From NCBI GenBank assembly GCA_900317755.1, contig ONHZ01000021.1, positions 1-37,567 on the forward strand: a DNA stretch of 37,567 bases. Direction: 5' to 3'. Numbering within the stretch: position 1 is the first letter of the stretch; each line of letters starts with the position of its first letter. Positions 1 through 7,078 of this stretch are shown piece by piece. The notes under the pieces were generated by a model that worked only from the letters and a program-made list of their open reading frames with translations, was not told the DNA's origin and ran no database searches. This stretch comes from an uncultured Lachnospiraceae bacterium. GTDB lineage: Bacteria > Bacillota > Clostridia > Lachnospirales > Lachnospiraceae. The position numbers were made by a program, and so were the translations under genes.

Positions 1-1
1 A

Positions 2-382
2 AGACGGACAGAAAATTTCTCATTTCTTCACGAGGCACTGGGCTCAAAAAACAGGCTGAAGCTGACCATTCCGGATGGTGCATTCATGTATCCTTTTTAC
101 ACAGAGAATGCAGAGGAAATACGGATTGAACTTTTTAAGCAGCATATTTATATACCACAGTTCTGGGAGGAAGTACTTTCTATTACAAAGCCTGATGACA
201 TAGAATATAAGCTCACAAAGAACATTCTGCCACTCCCTGTGGATCAGAGGTATGACACAAAGACTATGAGGATTCTTGCAGAAAAGTTGTCAGCAAGAAC
301 CGTCCCCGTGACACCCATTGCAGAAAAGTTGTCAGCAAGAACCGTCCCCGTGACACCCATGGGATTCAGAGCAAAGGCCTAG
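2..382 (+). CDS. DegT/DnrJ/EryC1-type aminotransferase, C-terminal part
   Basis: The frame is open from base 2, so the 5' part lies outside the window. The visible protein has a pattern typical of the C-terminus of PLP-dependent sugar aminotransferases of the DegT/DnrJ/EryC1 group: an N-terminal stretch with NFSFLHEAL, then IYIPQFW, and a late LPVDQRYD motif. That family assignment is from recall of the motif pattern, and no catalytic lysine is in view. The last ~30 residues are unlike the family: they are the translation of a 42-bp repeat present twice in tandem ([13 protein letters not shown] twice), so the natural end has been replaced or extended by repeat sequence. Immediately downstream is a GNAT remnant. 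Family confidence is moderate; the repeat-derived tail is certain. Confidence 0.6.
   Translation, partial: RRTENFSFLHEALGSKNRLKLTIPDGAFMYPFYTENAEEIRIELFKQHIYIPQFWEEVLSITKPDDIEYKLTKNILPLPVDQRYDTKTMRILAEKLSARTVPVTPIAEKLSARTVPVTPMGFRAKA
276..359 (+). repeat. Tandem 42-bp repeat, two perfect copies
   Basis: Two identical 42-bp units occupy 276-317 and 318-359. Each contains a TGTCA...GTGACA element with the core AACCGTCCCCGTGACAC. The same element recurs at 4388-4415 (one base different in the core) and in diverged form at 4340-4366. Because 42 is a multiple of three, the duplication keeps frame with the aminotransferase and adds 14 residues. Confidence 0.95.
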
Positions 383-612
383 GTAAAAAAATATGGAACG
401 CTATAGAAAATCTATATCCTGAAACAAAAGTGTGGGAAACTGTCACTCCATATTTTGAAAAAAGGAATATACATTTTTACGTGAACAGCCTCGGATTTCA
501 TATTGTGGAATTTTTCGACAAATATCATCCAGATCCACATGATCCTGCAGTTGCTAAGGATTCTGTGGGTGATGAGATGGATGGGATGTTTCGATTTGAG
601 AAGGTAATGTAA
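361..612 (+). pseudogene. GNAT-family acetyltransferase, C-terminal remnant
   Basis: From 361 the frame reads [12 protein letters not shown], then [24 protein letters not shown] and HPDPHDP to a stop at 610-612. This is the pattern of the last third of a GNAT acetyltransferase: an acetyl-CoA-binding G.G loop followed by the C-terminal strands. The N-terminal two thirds are absent: upstream in this frame the sequence is the 42-bp repeat, and the frame is closed at 253-255. The first ATG is at 430, after the acetyl-CoA loop, so a functional product is unlikely. It looks like a gene truncated at the repeat junction. Confidence 0.6.
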
Positions 613-625
613 TATTTCATTTGGC

Positions 626-663
626 AAATACAGTGTTAAGATTTCATGAGCACTGTATTTTTG
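626..663 (+). terminator. Rho-independent terminator
   Basis: Perfect 10-bp inverted repeat AAATACAGTG (626-635) and CACTGTATTT (651-660) with a 15-nt loop, the 3' arm running into a T-rich stretch. It closes the aminotransferase/GNAT region. Confidence 0.75.
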
Positions 664-686
664 TGTGCAATTAATTGAAAGAGTTA

Positions 687-715
687 TTGACTAGGCATAA
701 AGTATTTTCTATATG
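687..715 (+). promoter_or_regulatory. Sigma-A-type promoter for the 832 gene
   Basis: TTGACT (687-692), 17-bp spacer, TATATG (710-715). Predicted transcript start is near 722, giving a leader of about 110 nt before the ribosome binding site at 820. Confidence 0.55.
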
Positions 716-831
716 GACCGATAAGAATATTAGGAGTTTTATAAAAACACAGCATTATTTTGCTTCATTGGAAACTGAAAAGAAAATTGATGCTGTGACG
801 ATGATATTTCATAAAGAACACGGAGGTTCTT

Positions 832-2352
832 ATGGGAAACTTAAATGTTAATTTTGGCTCAGGGAAGGGCACAGTTTATTCAAATCAAAATTCTGAAAAT
901 TCACTGTATTCTCTTTTGAAGGGGAACCAGGGGAATTCTAATTCTGGCGGTGTCAGGGTTTCTGGGACTTCTGGTAATGCATCAGTTTCAGGAACAAATT
1001 CAAAGGGCGTTGGGAGCGTATTAGGTTCTACAAATGCACTTGGTTCTACTAACGCGCTTACAAGGAAGAATTCTCTGTATACTGGCAGCGCAGGAAATAC
1101 TTTCTCAAATGGATTATTTACAGGTTCAAAGAATTCTTCAATTGTAAATTCTATAAATTCCAGGACTTCATCACTTAATTCAATAAGCACGTTAAAGGAG
1201 CAGAATCCTACGCTCTGGGCATTTCTTCATCCTGCGGAAGCCAGGGCGGAAGGAATGGCAAAGTCTGATGAAATCAAGATGCTGGAAGAGAGTCTGAAGG
1301 ACAATGGTCTTGATTATGACTACAAGAAGGTTTCAAAGGCAATCAAGGATTCAAAGGATTCCGGTTCTGCTGAAAAGGCTGTTTCTACTGCCAGGAAGTC
1401 ACTTTCTGATTTGAAAAAGAAGGTGCAGGAGCAGTCCCAGTCTGATGAAAGCAATGTAGATCCATACGAAGTCCAGGCTGCACTTGTTCACGCTGAAAAG
1501 ATGCTTCATATTGCTGAAAAGCATCTTAAGAATGTGAAGGAAGAAGAGATTGCTGAGAGAAACCAGAAGGGCGGAGAGTTCATTGATCTTGGGATAAAGG
1601 ATAATCTTTCGGTTTCTCAGGATTCTGTCACGAGCCGTGAAGATGCCAAAAAGGCTGAAGAAGCAGAGGACGAGAGCATTCGAAATGATGTGAAGGCTTT
1701 TATGTCAAGTGTTGGATATTCATTTGATACGGATGGAAATATTATCTCTTTCAAGGGACAGTCTATTACCGGAATCAGTCCGCAGCAGTATGAGCGGGCA
1801 TATTTGAAGGGTATTTCTTCAAATGTAGATGCGATAAGTCTGAATGAAATTGCATCGAATATGACGGGCATTTCAGACATGGCTGCACTTAGCAGAAATG
1901 CTTTTGATGAATTGGCATTATCACAGGATGCTGGTTCATCTGAATCTTTATCTGGCGTAGCTGATTCGTCTGATGAAATTTTTTCCTTAATGAATGACCT
2001 TGGCATTTCTGATGAAGCCCTTCCAGATTTTCTTGACGATATGTCTACCCCAAATCTCTATGGTATGGAACCAACTGAGGTCAAGATGCTGAAGCTGAAG
2101 CACAGGCTCAAGGAAAATATTGCGATTGCAAAGGCTGATGCTGAATATCTGAAGGTTGTATTTGAGAGGATGAATGACGCTGGTTCTGGCGCGGCTTCTG
2201 GTTCATCAATTGGTGCCGCAGCTGGTGAAAATACATCTTCTTTTGAAGCAGTATCTTTTCCTACTGGTGAAGTCGTTTCAAGTGCAGGGAGTGTGCCTAT
2301 AGATTCTGGCGTGATTTCTGATGGCGGCTCAGGACTTGATGTGTCAATCTGA
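832..2352 (+). CDS. Large Ser/Gly/Asn-rich protein, function unknown
   Basis: A 506-residue protein with a clear ribosome binding site (GGAGG about 7 nt before ATG). I do not recognise the family. Residues 1-110 are low complexity, rich in Ser, Asn and Gly, with a short internal duplication (LGSTNA twice, about residues 65-76). Residues 120-290 are charged and Lys/Glu/Ala-rich with probable coiled-coil helices (around 185-240). Residues 300-440 look folded and mixed, ending in a helical segment with VKMLKLKHRLKE. The last 60 residues return to Ser/Gly/Ala-rich sequence. There is no signal peptide, membrane segment or LPxTG motif, so secretion is not supported. It is monocistronic, flanked by terminators. 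Layout suggests a structural or filament-like role, but that is only an impression. Confidence 0.8.
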   Translation: MGNLNVNFGSGKGTVYSNQNSENSLYSLLKGNQGNSNSGGVRVSGTSGNASVSGTNSKGVGSVLGSTNALGSTNALTRKNSLYTGSAGNTFSNGLFTGSKNSSIVNSINSRTSSLNSISTLKEQNPTLWAFLHPAEARAEGMAKSDEIKMLEESLKDNGLDYDYKKVSKAIKDSKDSGSAEKAVSTARKSLSDLKKKVQEQSQSDESNVDPYEVQAALVHAEKMLHIAEKHLKNVKEEEIAERNQKGGEFIDLGIKDNLSVSQDSVTSREDAKKAEEAEDESIRNDVKAFMSSVGYSFDTDGNIISFKGQSITGISPQQYERAYLKGISSNVDAISLNEIASNMTGISDMAALSRNAFDELALSQDAGSSESLSGVADSSDEIFSLMNDLGISDEALPDFLDDMSTPNLYGMEPTEVKMLKLKHRLKENIAIAKADAEYLKVVFERMNDAGSGAASGSSIGAAAGENTSSFEAVSFPTGEVVSSAGSVPIDSGVISDGGSGLDVSI

Positions 2353-2385
2353 TCAAATTTATAGATTGTTCTGATTACGATATTT

Positions 2386-2481
2386 TGGCTATATATTTTT
2401 GCATTTGCAGAAATCTGTAGCCATTTTTTTCTATGCTTATATAGCCGTTCCCATTAATGCAACAATCATGCTGGCTATATA
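2386..2481 (+). terminator. Alternating inverted repeats after the 832 gene, with T-run
   Basis: TGGCTA (2386-2391) can pair with TAGCCA (2418-2423), followed by seven T (2424-2430), a weak terminator-like hairpin. In addition GGCTATATA (2387-2395) and TATATAGCC (2438-2446) are perfect complements, and GGCTATATA recurs at 2473-2481, so the middle copy can pair with either neighbour. Terminator function is plausible; alternating structures are an open possibility. Confidence 0.5.
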
Positions 2482-2540
2482 GCTGCCTTCATGAAATATA
2501 TAGTCATATAGAAGATTTGCCTTCATTTTTCGGCAAAAAA

Positions 2541-2549
2541 TGATATAAT
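2541..2549 (+). promoter_or_regulatory. Extended -10 promoter element for thioesterase/DMT operon
   Basis: TGATATAAT is a perfect extended -10 (TGn followed by TATAAT). No good -35 is visible at 16-18 bp, consistent with an extended -10 promoter. Transcription would start near 2556, a short leader before the RBS GGAAG at 2569-2573. Confidence 0.55.
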
Positions 2550-2582
2550 GCGTATACTTAAAAGATAAGGAAGATGAAATCT

Positions 2583-3032
2583 ATGGAAAACGAAGTAGAT
2601 TACGAGCAGGTAAAGGACTGGGCGAATACCCACACTCCGTTCATGGAGCATTCAGGTTTTTATATCACAAAAATAACGAAAGACAGTGCAGAAGTTGAGT
2701 GCCATGTAAAGGATTATCATCTGAATCCATACAACATTACACATGGCGGACTTTTATTTTCAATGGCTGATGTAGCCACGGGAAGCTGTGCCAGGGCTGA
2801 CGGCAGGCGCTATGTGACGCAGCAGGCTTCAGTTTCATTTATCCGGGCAGGTCATGAGGGCGAGACCATTACTGCAAAATCAACTGTCATTCACAGAGGA
2901 AGGTCAAGCTGCATCCTTGATGCCACAATCGTAAATGAAGAAGGAAAGCTTCTTTTCAAGGGACAGTTTACATATTTCTGCATCAATCAGGAAGCCGGAT
3001 CCGAAAACAAAATGATGAATTCAGGAAAATAA
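2583..3032 (+). CDS. PaaI-family hotdog thioesterase
   Basis: A 149-residue single hotdog-fold protein. The signature HGGLLFSMADVA (about residue 55-66) is the PaaI/YbgC-type thioesterase helix motif, followed by the expected VSFIRAGHEG and central strands. These enzymes hydrolyse acyl-CoA thioesters such as phenylacetyl- or hydroxybenzoyl-CoA in the cytoplasm; the substrate here cannot be read. Two starts are possible: ATG 2574 directly abuts the GGAAG ribosome binding site (2569-2573), whereas ATG 2583 sits 9 nt after it, so 2583 is preferred. The stop is followed after one base by the DMT transporter start, so the two are translationally coupled. Family confident, specificity unknown. Confidence 0.85.
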   Translation: MENEVDYEQVKDWANTHTPFMEHSGFYITKITKDSAEVECHVKDYHLNPYNITHGGLLFSMADVATGSCARADGRRYVTQQASVSFIRAGHEGETITAKSTVIHRGRSSCILDATIVNEEGKLLFKGQFTYFCINQEAGSENKMMNSGK

Positions 3033-3033
3033 T

Positions 3034-3984
3034 ATGTCTAATAATAAAAAAAATGTTGTATGGACCAAGACGCCCGTGGTCATACTCACTGCGGCGTTTT
3101 GCTGTTTACTTTGGGGCTCTGCAGCTCCGATAATAAAAATAGGATATGGACTTTTTCAGGTCGGCGCAGATGACACGCCGTCTGTTATTCTGTTTGCAGG
3201 GGTAAGGTTCATCATTGCCGGACTCATGGTAATCTTTGCCGGCAGCATCATAAATAAAAAATTTCTGATTCCGAAAAGAAAGGCAATTCCCTATGTCGGA
3301 ATACTCGCCATGTTTCAGACTGTCATCCAGTACATTCTTTTTTACGTGGGTGTTGCACATACTTCGGGAGTTCGGGTTTCAATCATAAATGCCTGTGGGA
3401 CATTTTTCTCTATTGCAGTTTCGGTTTTTATTTTCAGATTTGAGAAACTGACCAGTGCAAAGGTAATCGGTTCGATTGCAGGATTTCTTGGTGTGCTTTT
3501 AATTGTCACAAATGGTGAGAATATTTCAGGCGTTCCATTTTCAATGCTTGGTGAAGGAATTCTGATTATTTCAACATTTTCATCTGCATTTGCCGGCTGT
3601 TTTATCAAGAGCTTTTCAAAGTATGAGGATCCTGTGACGCTTTCAGGCTATCAGTTTTTCTTTGGCGGCTGCGTGATGGCTTTTCTTGGACTTTGTTTGG
3701 GAGGCAGGCTTGCACCGGCTTCGCTTACATGCATTCCGCTTCTTTTGTATCTTGGATTTATTTCAGCAGGTGCGTACACATTCTGGAGTATACTGCTAAA
3801 ATATAATGACGTTTCAAAGGTCACGATTATTGGATTTTTGAATCCGGTTTTTGGCGTCATTATCTCCGCAATTATCCTTGGCGAAGGAAAAGAGGCAACG
3901 AGTATTTATACGCTTATTGCAATGCTGCTTGTCGCTGTTGGAATTATTGTGGTGAATCGGGCACCGATTTCGGCTTTACATTAA
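3034..3984 (+). CDS. DMT-superfamily (EamA) transporter
   Basis: A 316-residue integral membrane protein with about ten hydrophobic helices arranged as two EamA repeats: the first begins around residue 13 (AAFCCLLWGSAAPI, typical of the family), the second around 165, with a late FLNPVFGVIISAIILGE motif. DMT proteins export or exchange small metabolites such as amino acids or nucleosides; the substrate is unknown. It starts one base after the thioesterase stop. Its 3' end overlaps by 41 bp the 3' end of a convergent DMT remnant (3944-4306, minus). The protein itself looks complete. Confidence 0.88.
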   Translation: MSNNKKNVVWTKTPVVILTAAFCCLLWGSAAPIIKIGYGLFQVGADDTPSVILFAGVRFIIAGLMVIFAGSIINKKFLIPKRKAIPYVGILAMFQTVIQYILFYVGVAHTSGVRVSIINACGTFFSIAVSVFIFRFEKLTSAKVIGSIAGFLGVLLIVTNGENISGVPFSMLGEGILIISTFSSAFAGCFIKSFSKYEDPVTLSGYQFFFGGCVMAFLGLCLGGRLAPASLTCIPLLLYLGFISAGAYTFWSILLKYNDVSKVTIIGFLNPVFGVIISAIILGEGKEATSIYTLIAMLLVAVGIIVVNRAPISALH

Positions 3985-4306
3985 GAAATACCTGCATCAA
4001 AAAAATGAGTGCCATGCCGACCATATCAAACCCAGTAAATTTATTGAGGAAACATACGATTGTGAGGATTGCTGCAGTTACAGGTTCAGAGAAACCTAGC
4101 AGTACGCCTTTGACTGGGCCTACCAGATTTGCTCCGCTCATATATGCTGAAAAGGCAATGACATTTCCAACGATTACTACAAATGCAATTCCAAAATAGC
4201 CCATTGCTGTGGGTTTGTAATCATAATTCCGAGGCTTAAAAATAATGCCTAATAACATGCCGCCGAAGAGCGCCAGGAAAGTTCCTAATAAAGTTTTATT
4301 TTTCAT
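3944..4306 (-). pseudogene. Internally deleted DMT/EamA transporter
   Basis: 120 residues on the minus strand. Residues 1-20 (LLGTFLALFGGMLLG) look like the first helix of a full DMT transporter, whereas residues from about 30 (GYFGIAFVVIVGN...YMSGANLVGPVKGVLLGFSEPVTAAIL) match the last third of the second EamA repeat. Roughly 170-180 residues expected between them are missing, with frame kept. This resembles an in-frame internal deletion of a ~300-residue transporter. A short protein could still be made, but a four-helix remnant of a ten-helix carrier is unlikely to transport. It runs convergently into the intact DMT gene. Confidence 0.65.
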
Positions 4307-4339
4307 TTTGCATAATCCAATTGAAAATTAGTTTGATAT

Positions 4340-4366
4340 ATCACAAAGAAACCATTCCATGACACA
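4340..4366. repeat. Diverged copy of the GTCAC...GTGAC hairpin repeat
   Basis: TCACAAAGAA (4341-4350) and TGACACA (4360-4366) match the ends of the element at 4388-4415, with a decayed core between. It lies 49 bp from the intact copy. Confidence 0.6.
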
Positions 4367-4387
4367 ATTTTGATGTGCTACGCAAAT

Positions 4388-4415
4388 TGTCACAAAGAAC
4401 CGTCTCCGTGACACA
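4388..4415. repeat. GTCAC...GTGAC hairpin repeat, intact copy
   Basis: TGTCAC (4388-4393) and GTGACA (4408-4413) flank AAAGAACCGTCTCC. The same element, with one core difference, makes up the tandem repeat at 276-359. On the minus strand it encodes the last residues and stop of the serine dehydratase (LCHGDGSL then TGA). From memory this motif is widespread in clostridial genomes, often at gene ends. Confidence 0.8.
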
Positions 4416-5379
4416 GTTTTTCTGCTGCTTCCGTAACTGCGAGTCCGCCTAAAGAGGTTTCCCGGTATTTTTCAGGCATGTTCAAGCCAATTTCGTTCAT
4501 CGCATCTATCACATCATCAAGTGGAATCATAGACTGAATGCCGGCCATAGCCATGTCGGAGGCAGAGACAGAAATCGATGCTGCGATGGCGTTTCTTTTG
4601 ATGCAGGGTACTTCGACGAGGCCGTCAACAGGGTCGCAGGTGAGACCAAGCAGGCTCTTCAGGGCAATTGCAGCTGCATCTGTAATCTGATCGATAGGAC
4701 CTCCACGAAGGGCGGTAAGGGCACCTGCCGCCATTGCAGCAGCGGATCCTATTTCGGCCTGACAGCCTCTGTCAGCACCTGCAAGGGAAGCTTTTTCTGA
4801 AATGATTTCTCCTATGCCGCCGGCAGTGAAGAGGGCTTTTATGGCAGACATATTTGTATCGGATTTATTAGTAGGTGCATCTTCGGAATTTACTGATGAT
4901 GGAAATTTGCCGTTATTTTTTGATGGGCTTTCTGATTCCTGTATATTTGAAGACGGGTTTGATTCTGTAGTTCCTGAGGCATTAAACATTTCTTCATATG
5001 TGATGATGACCGCCGGCAGCACGCCGCAGGAGCCGGCAGTCGGTGCTGCGACAATTCGTCCCATGCAGGCATTTGTTTCCGCCATGGATATTGCTTTTGA
5101 CATCGCCTTTCCTATGAATTCACCGGAAAGATTTTTGCCGCTTTGTACAAAATCAGATAACAGCGCACCATTTCCACCGGCCACCTTGCTGTGTGATTTT
5201 TTATTGGGATTGTAGGTCTTGTCAGCAAGCACCATGGCATCGTACATTTTCTGCATTTCTGCCATTGATTCTTCTTTCGAGACCTTTCTTTCGTTGCAGT
5301 CATTTTCAAGGATGATTTCCCAGAATTCCTTATTTTCTTCCTGCGCTATATTTATGATATCTTTATCAAATACACTCAT
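4390..5379 (-). CDS. sdaAA: L-serine dehydratase, iron-sulfur-dependent, alpha subunit
   Basis: A 329-residue protein matching SdaAA, which deaminates L-serine to pyruvate and ammonia with a 4Fe-4S cluster. Conserved elements are SHSKVAGGNGA (residues 62-71), TAGSCGVLPA (Cys118), ADRGCQAEIG (Cys206) and CDPVDGLVEVPC (Cys248, Cys259); three of these cysteines should bind the cluster. A Ser/Asn/Pro-rich insertion of about 40 residues (133-176) separates ITYEEMF from SAIKALFTAGG, where relatives have a short loop. The last residues (LCHGDGSL) are encoded by the dispersed hairpin repeat. GAGG lies 7 nt before the ATG. The partner beta subunit (sdaAB) is not adjacent, which is unusual because the two are normally neighbours. 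Confidence 0.9.
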   Translation of the reverse strand: MSVFDKDIINIAQEENKEFWEIILENDCNERKVSKEESMAEMQKMYDAMVLADKTYNPNKKSHSKVAGGNGALLSDFVQSGKNLSGEFIGKAMSKAISMAETNACMGRIVAAPTAGSCGVLPAVIITYEEMFNASGTTESNPSSNIQESESPSKNNGKFPSSVNSEDAPTNKSDTNMSAIKALFTAGGIGEIISEKASLAGADRGCQAEIGSAAAMAAGALTALRGGPIDQITDAAAIALKSLLGLTCDPVDGLVEVPCIKRNAIAASISVSASDMAMAGIQSMIPLDDVIDAMNEIGLNMPEKYRETSLGGLAVTEAAEKLCHGDGSL

Positions 5380-5450
5380 ATATGCCTCATTAAGATTTTT
5401 GTGCTGCGAACTTTATTAATGAGTAAATTTACAATCTTTCTAAAGTAAAG

Positions 5451-5572
5451 TCAAGGAAGGCCAGCTTGAAAGTCCTTTGAAAAAGCCAGAAATTTTCTGC
5501 AGACAGGAGATGGGTTCTCATTTACCGCAATGTCTATTTCAATTTTCTGCGGAGGATTGAGAGGCAGTATTG
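5451..5572 (-). other. Short gap, possible LysR C-terminal remnant
   Basis: Downstream of the Crp-type gene on the minus strand, a frame ending at TGA 5451-5453 reads PLNPPQKIEIDIAV followed by SPVCRKFLAFSKDF. The spacing of hydrophobics and SP..RKF..F resembles the end of a LysR-type regulator. It has no start and no N-terminal domain. This is a weak similarity judged by eye only. Confidence 0.2.
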
Positions 5573-6229
5573 CTATAAAATCCGGAAGTGATTCTTCTGG
5601 TAGTCAATCAGCCCTTCTTTTTTCATACTGCTCAGCTCTTTTGAAAGCGCGCTTCGGTCGACATTCAGGTAGTCTGCCAGTGCCTGCCTGTCGTATGGAA
5701 TGTCAAAATACTTTTCACCTGTTTCGATCGCATAGGTATTTAAGAAAGATAAGATGCGGTCGCGGATCGTCTTTGGCGAAGTGTGAAAATTCCTAGTGGT
5801 GAGACGGAGATTCATATTCATCGAAATGCGTAGAAGGTTCTGTGTCAGCTTATTTACAATTGCCTTCGGGTGGGAATTTTCCTCGAGCAGACAGTTTATC
5901 TTCAGGAATAATATGTCCGTGTCTTCTGCGGCAGTCACATCGACAAGAATTTTTGTGTTTGGCACCATCGCAAATACTTCGGCAAAAAACTGGTGTGTTT
6001 CAAGCGACGTGAGAATCGAGCGGTTGCCCCAGAGATCATTTTGCTCAAGAAAGACCGAGCCTGATAATATGAGACCGAGCTCATTTGTATGGTCGCCGGC
6101 ATGAAGGATCATTTCATTCTTTTTGAAATGTTCTTTGTGCGCCTTTAAGAATTCAAGCGCTGCGTTTATTTCTTTTTCATTCATCCCCTTGAAAAGAAGG
6201 ACATCATTTAAATCTGCTGTTTCAATCAT
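5573..6229 (-). CDS. Crp/Fnr-family transcriptional regulator
   Basis: 218 residues: an N-terminal cyclic-nucleotide-type beta-barrel (about 15-120, with GDHTNELGLILSGSVFLEQ), a dimerisation helix (about 120-150) and a C-terminal winged helix (about 150-218, with YDRQALADYLNVDRSALSKEL as recognition helices). There is no N-terminal or central cysteine cluster of the FNR type, so it probably senses a small ligand rather than oxygen through an iron-sulfur cluster. It is transcribed divergently from the DUF438/azlCD region. A perfect palindrome in the shared intergenic region (6342-6358) is a candidate operator. The family is certain; ligand and targets are unknown. Confidence 0.88.
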   Translation of the reverse strand: MIETADLNDVLLFKGMNEKEINAALEFLKAHKEHFKKNEMILHAGDHTNELGLILSGSVFLEQNDLWGNRSILTSLETHQFFAEVFAMVPNTKILVDVTAAEDTDILFLKINCLLEENSHPKAIVNKLTQNLLRISMNMNLRLTTRNFHTSPKTIRDRILSFLNTYAIETGEKYFDIPYDRQALADYLNVDRSALSKELSSMKKEGLIDYQKNHFRIL

Positions 6230-6341
6230 GTTATTTTTCCTGCTTGTTAATGCGTATATTATTCTGCTTTTCTGAAAATCTTATGCGAAGATTCAGTAGA
6301 AAAATTATTATTTCTGCTATTATTTCATTGTACAAACATAT

Positions 6342-6358
6342 TGATAAAGAATTTATCA
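6342..6358. promoter_or_regulatory. Palindromic operator candidate in the crp/azlC intergenic region
   Basis: TGATAAA-GAA-TTTATCA is a perfect 7+7 inverted repeat, in the 315-bp gap between the divergent Crp/Fnr-type gene and the DUF438/azlC genes. Crp/Fnr proteins bind palindromes with TGA/TCA edges, so this is a natural site for the neighbouring regulator, but the assignment is inferred from position and shape. Confidence 0.45.
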
Positions 6359-6423
6359 CTTTAATTATTTTGTTGCAATAACAACGGGTTATTTTTCTAA
6401 CTCGTAGTAGTATCCTAAACTGT

Positions 6424-6458
6424 CAGATGAAAGAAATTGAAAAATTTCTCGGCATCTG
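6424..6458 (+). other. Strong leader hairpin upstream of DUF438/azlC
   Basis: CAGATG (6424-6429) pairs with CATCTG (6453-6458) and AGAAATT (6432-6438) with AATTTCT (6443-6449), closing on a GAAA loop. No T-run follows, so it is not a simple terminator. No T-box or known riboswitch consensus is visible. Its role in the leader is unknown. Confidence 0.5.
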
Positions 6459-6544
6459 ATAAAGTAACAACGATAAAATTATATATAGCTAAATAAAATT
6501 ATACACATATCACATAACGAAATGATATAGAAAAGGAGTACATT

Positions 6545-7078
6545 ATGTCAGACAATAATGAAAACGCTAAGCTTTCAGAAAGCGCAGAGAAAATCAAGGG
6601 CTATCTTGAAAGAGTAAATAATGGCGAGGATTTTGACAAGGTGCAGAGCGACTTTGCAGAGGAGTTTCAGGATGTTCCAGTCATGGACATCATGAATGCA
6701 GAGCAGGCGCTCATACGGACAGGCATTGAGCCGCAGAAGATGAAAAAGCTCTGCGACATCCATTCGGCACTTTTTCACGGACAGACCGAAGATGAAGTGA
6801 TTTCGGAAGAGCAGAGACTGAAGAAATTTAAAATTTCAGATTTTGATTTCGGTCATCCGGTCACCTATTTCGTTCATGAAAACAGTGCGCTTGAGAAACA
6901 GATTTGCATTTCCGAAGACAATACCAGTGCTTACAGGATATGTGTTTCTTGGCATCACATACGGCATTCTGATGACGACGAATGGATTTCCGGTGTGGCT
7001 TCCGATACTTACGGCACTTGTCATATATACGGGCTCAATGGAATTTCTTTTGACAGACATTCTTCTGTCTTCGTTTAA
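6545..7078 (+). pseudogene. Truncated DUF438/hemerythrin protein, out of frame into azlC
   Basis: Residues 1-70 (YLERVNNGEDFDKV...AEQALIRTGIE...LCDIHSALFHG) match the DUF438 domain, and residues 100-120 (FGHPVTYFVHENSALEKQI) look like the start of the hemerythrin-type domain that normally follows. After about residue 120 the frame has no family resemblance and simply reads azlC sequence in another frame until the stop at 7076-7078. DUF438 proteins are normally around 400 residues with hemerythrin and PAS domains, so about three quarters is missing. A good RBS (AAGGAG, 6534-6539) precedes the ATG, so the fragment may still be translated. Confidence 0.7.

Noticed and set aside
276..359. Possible CRISPR-like tandem repeat
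   Set aside because: Only two directly abutting copies with no spacer; the unit also occurs dispersed elsewhere.
885..1190. Minus-strand frame opposite the 832 gene
   Set aside because: It is a shadow of the low-complexity coding sequence on the plus strand, with no ribosome binding site.
4802..5215. Plus-strand 137-codon frame opposite sdaAA
   Set aside because: Antisense shadow of a well-supported gene.
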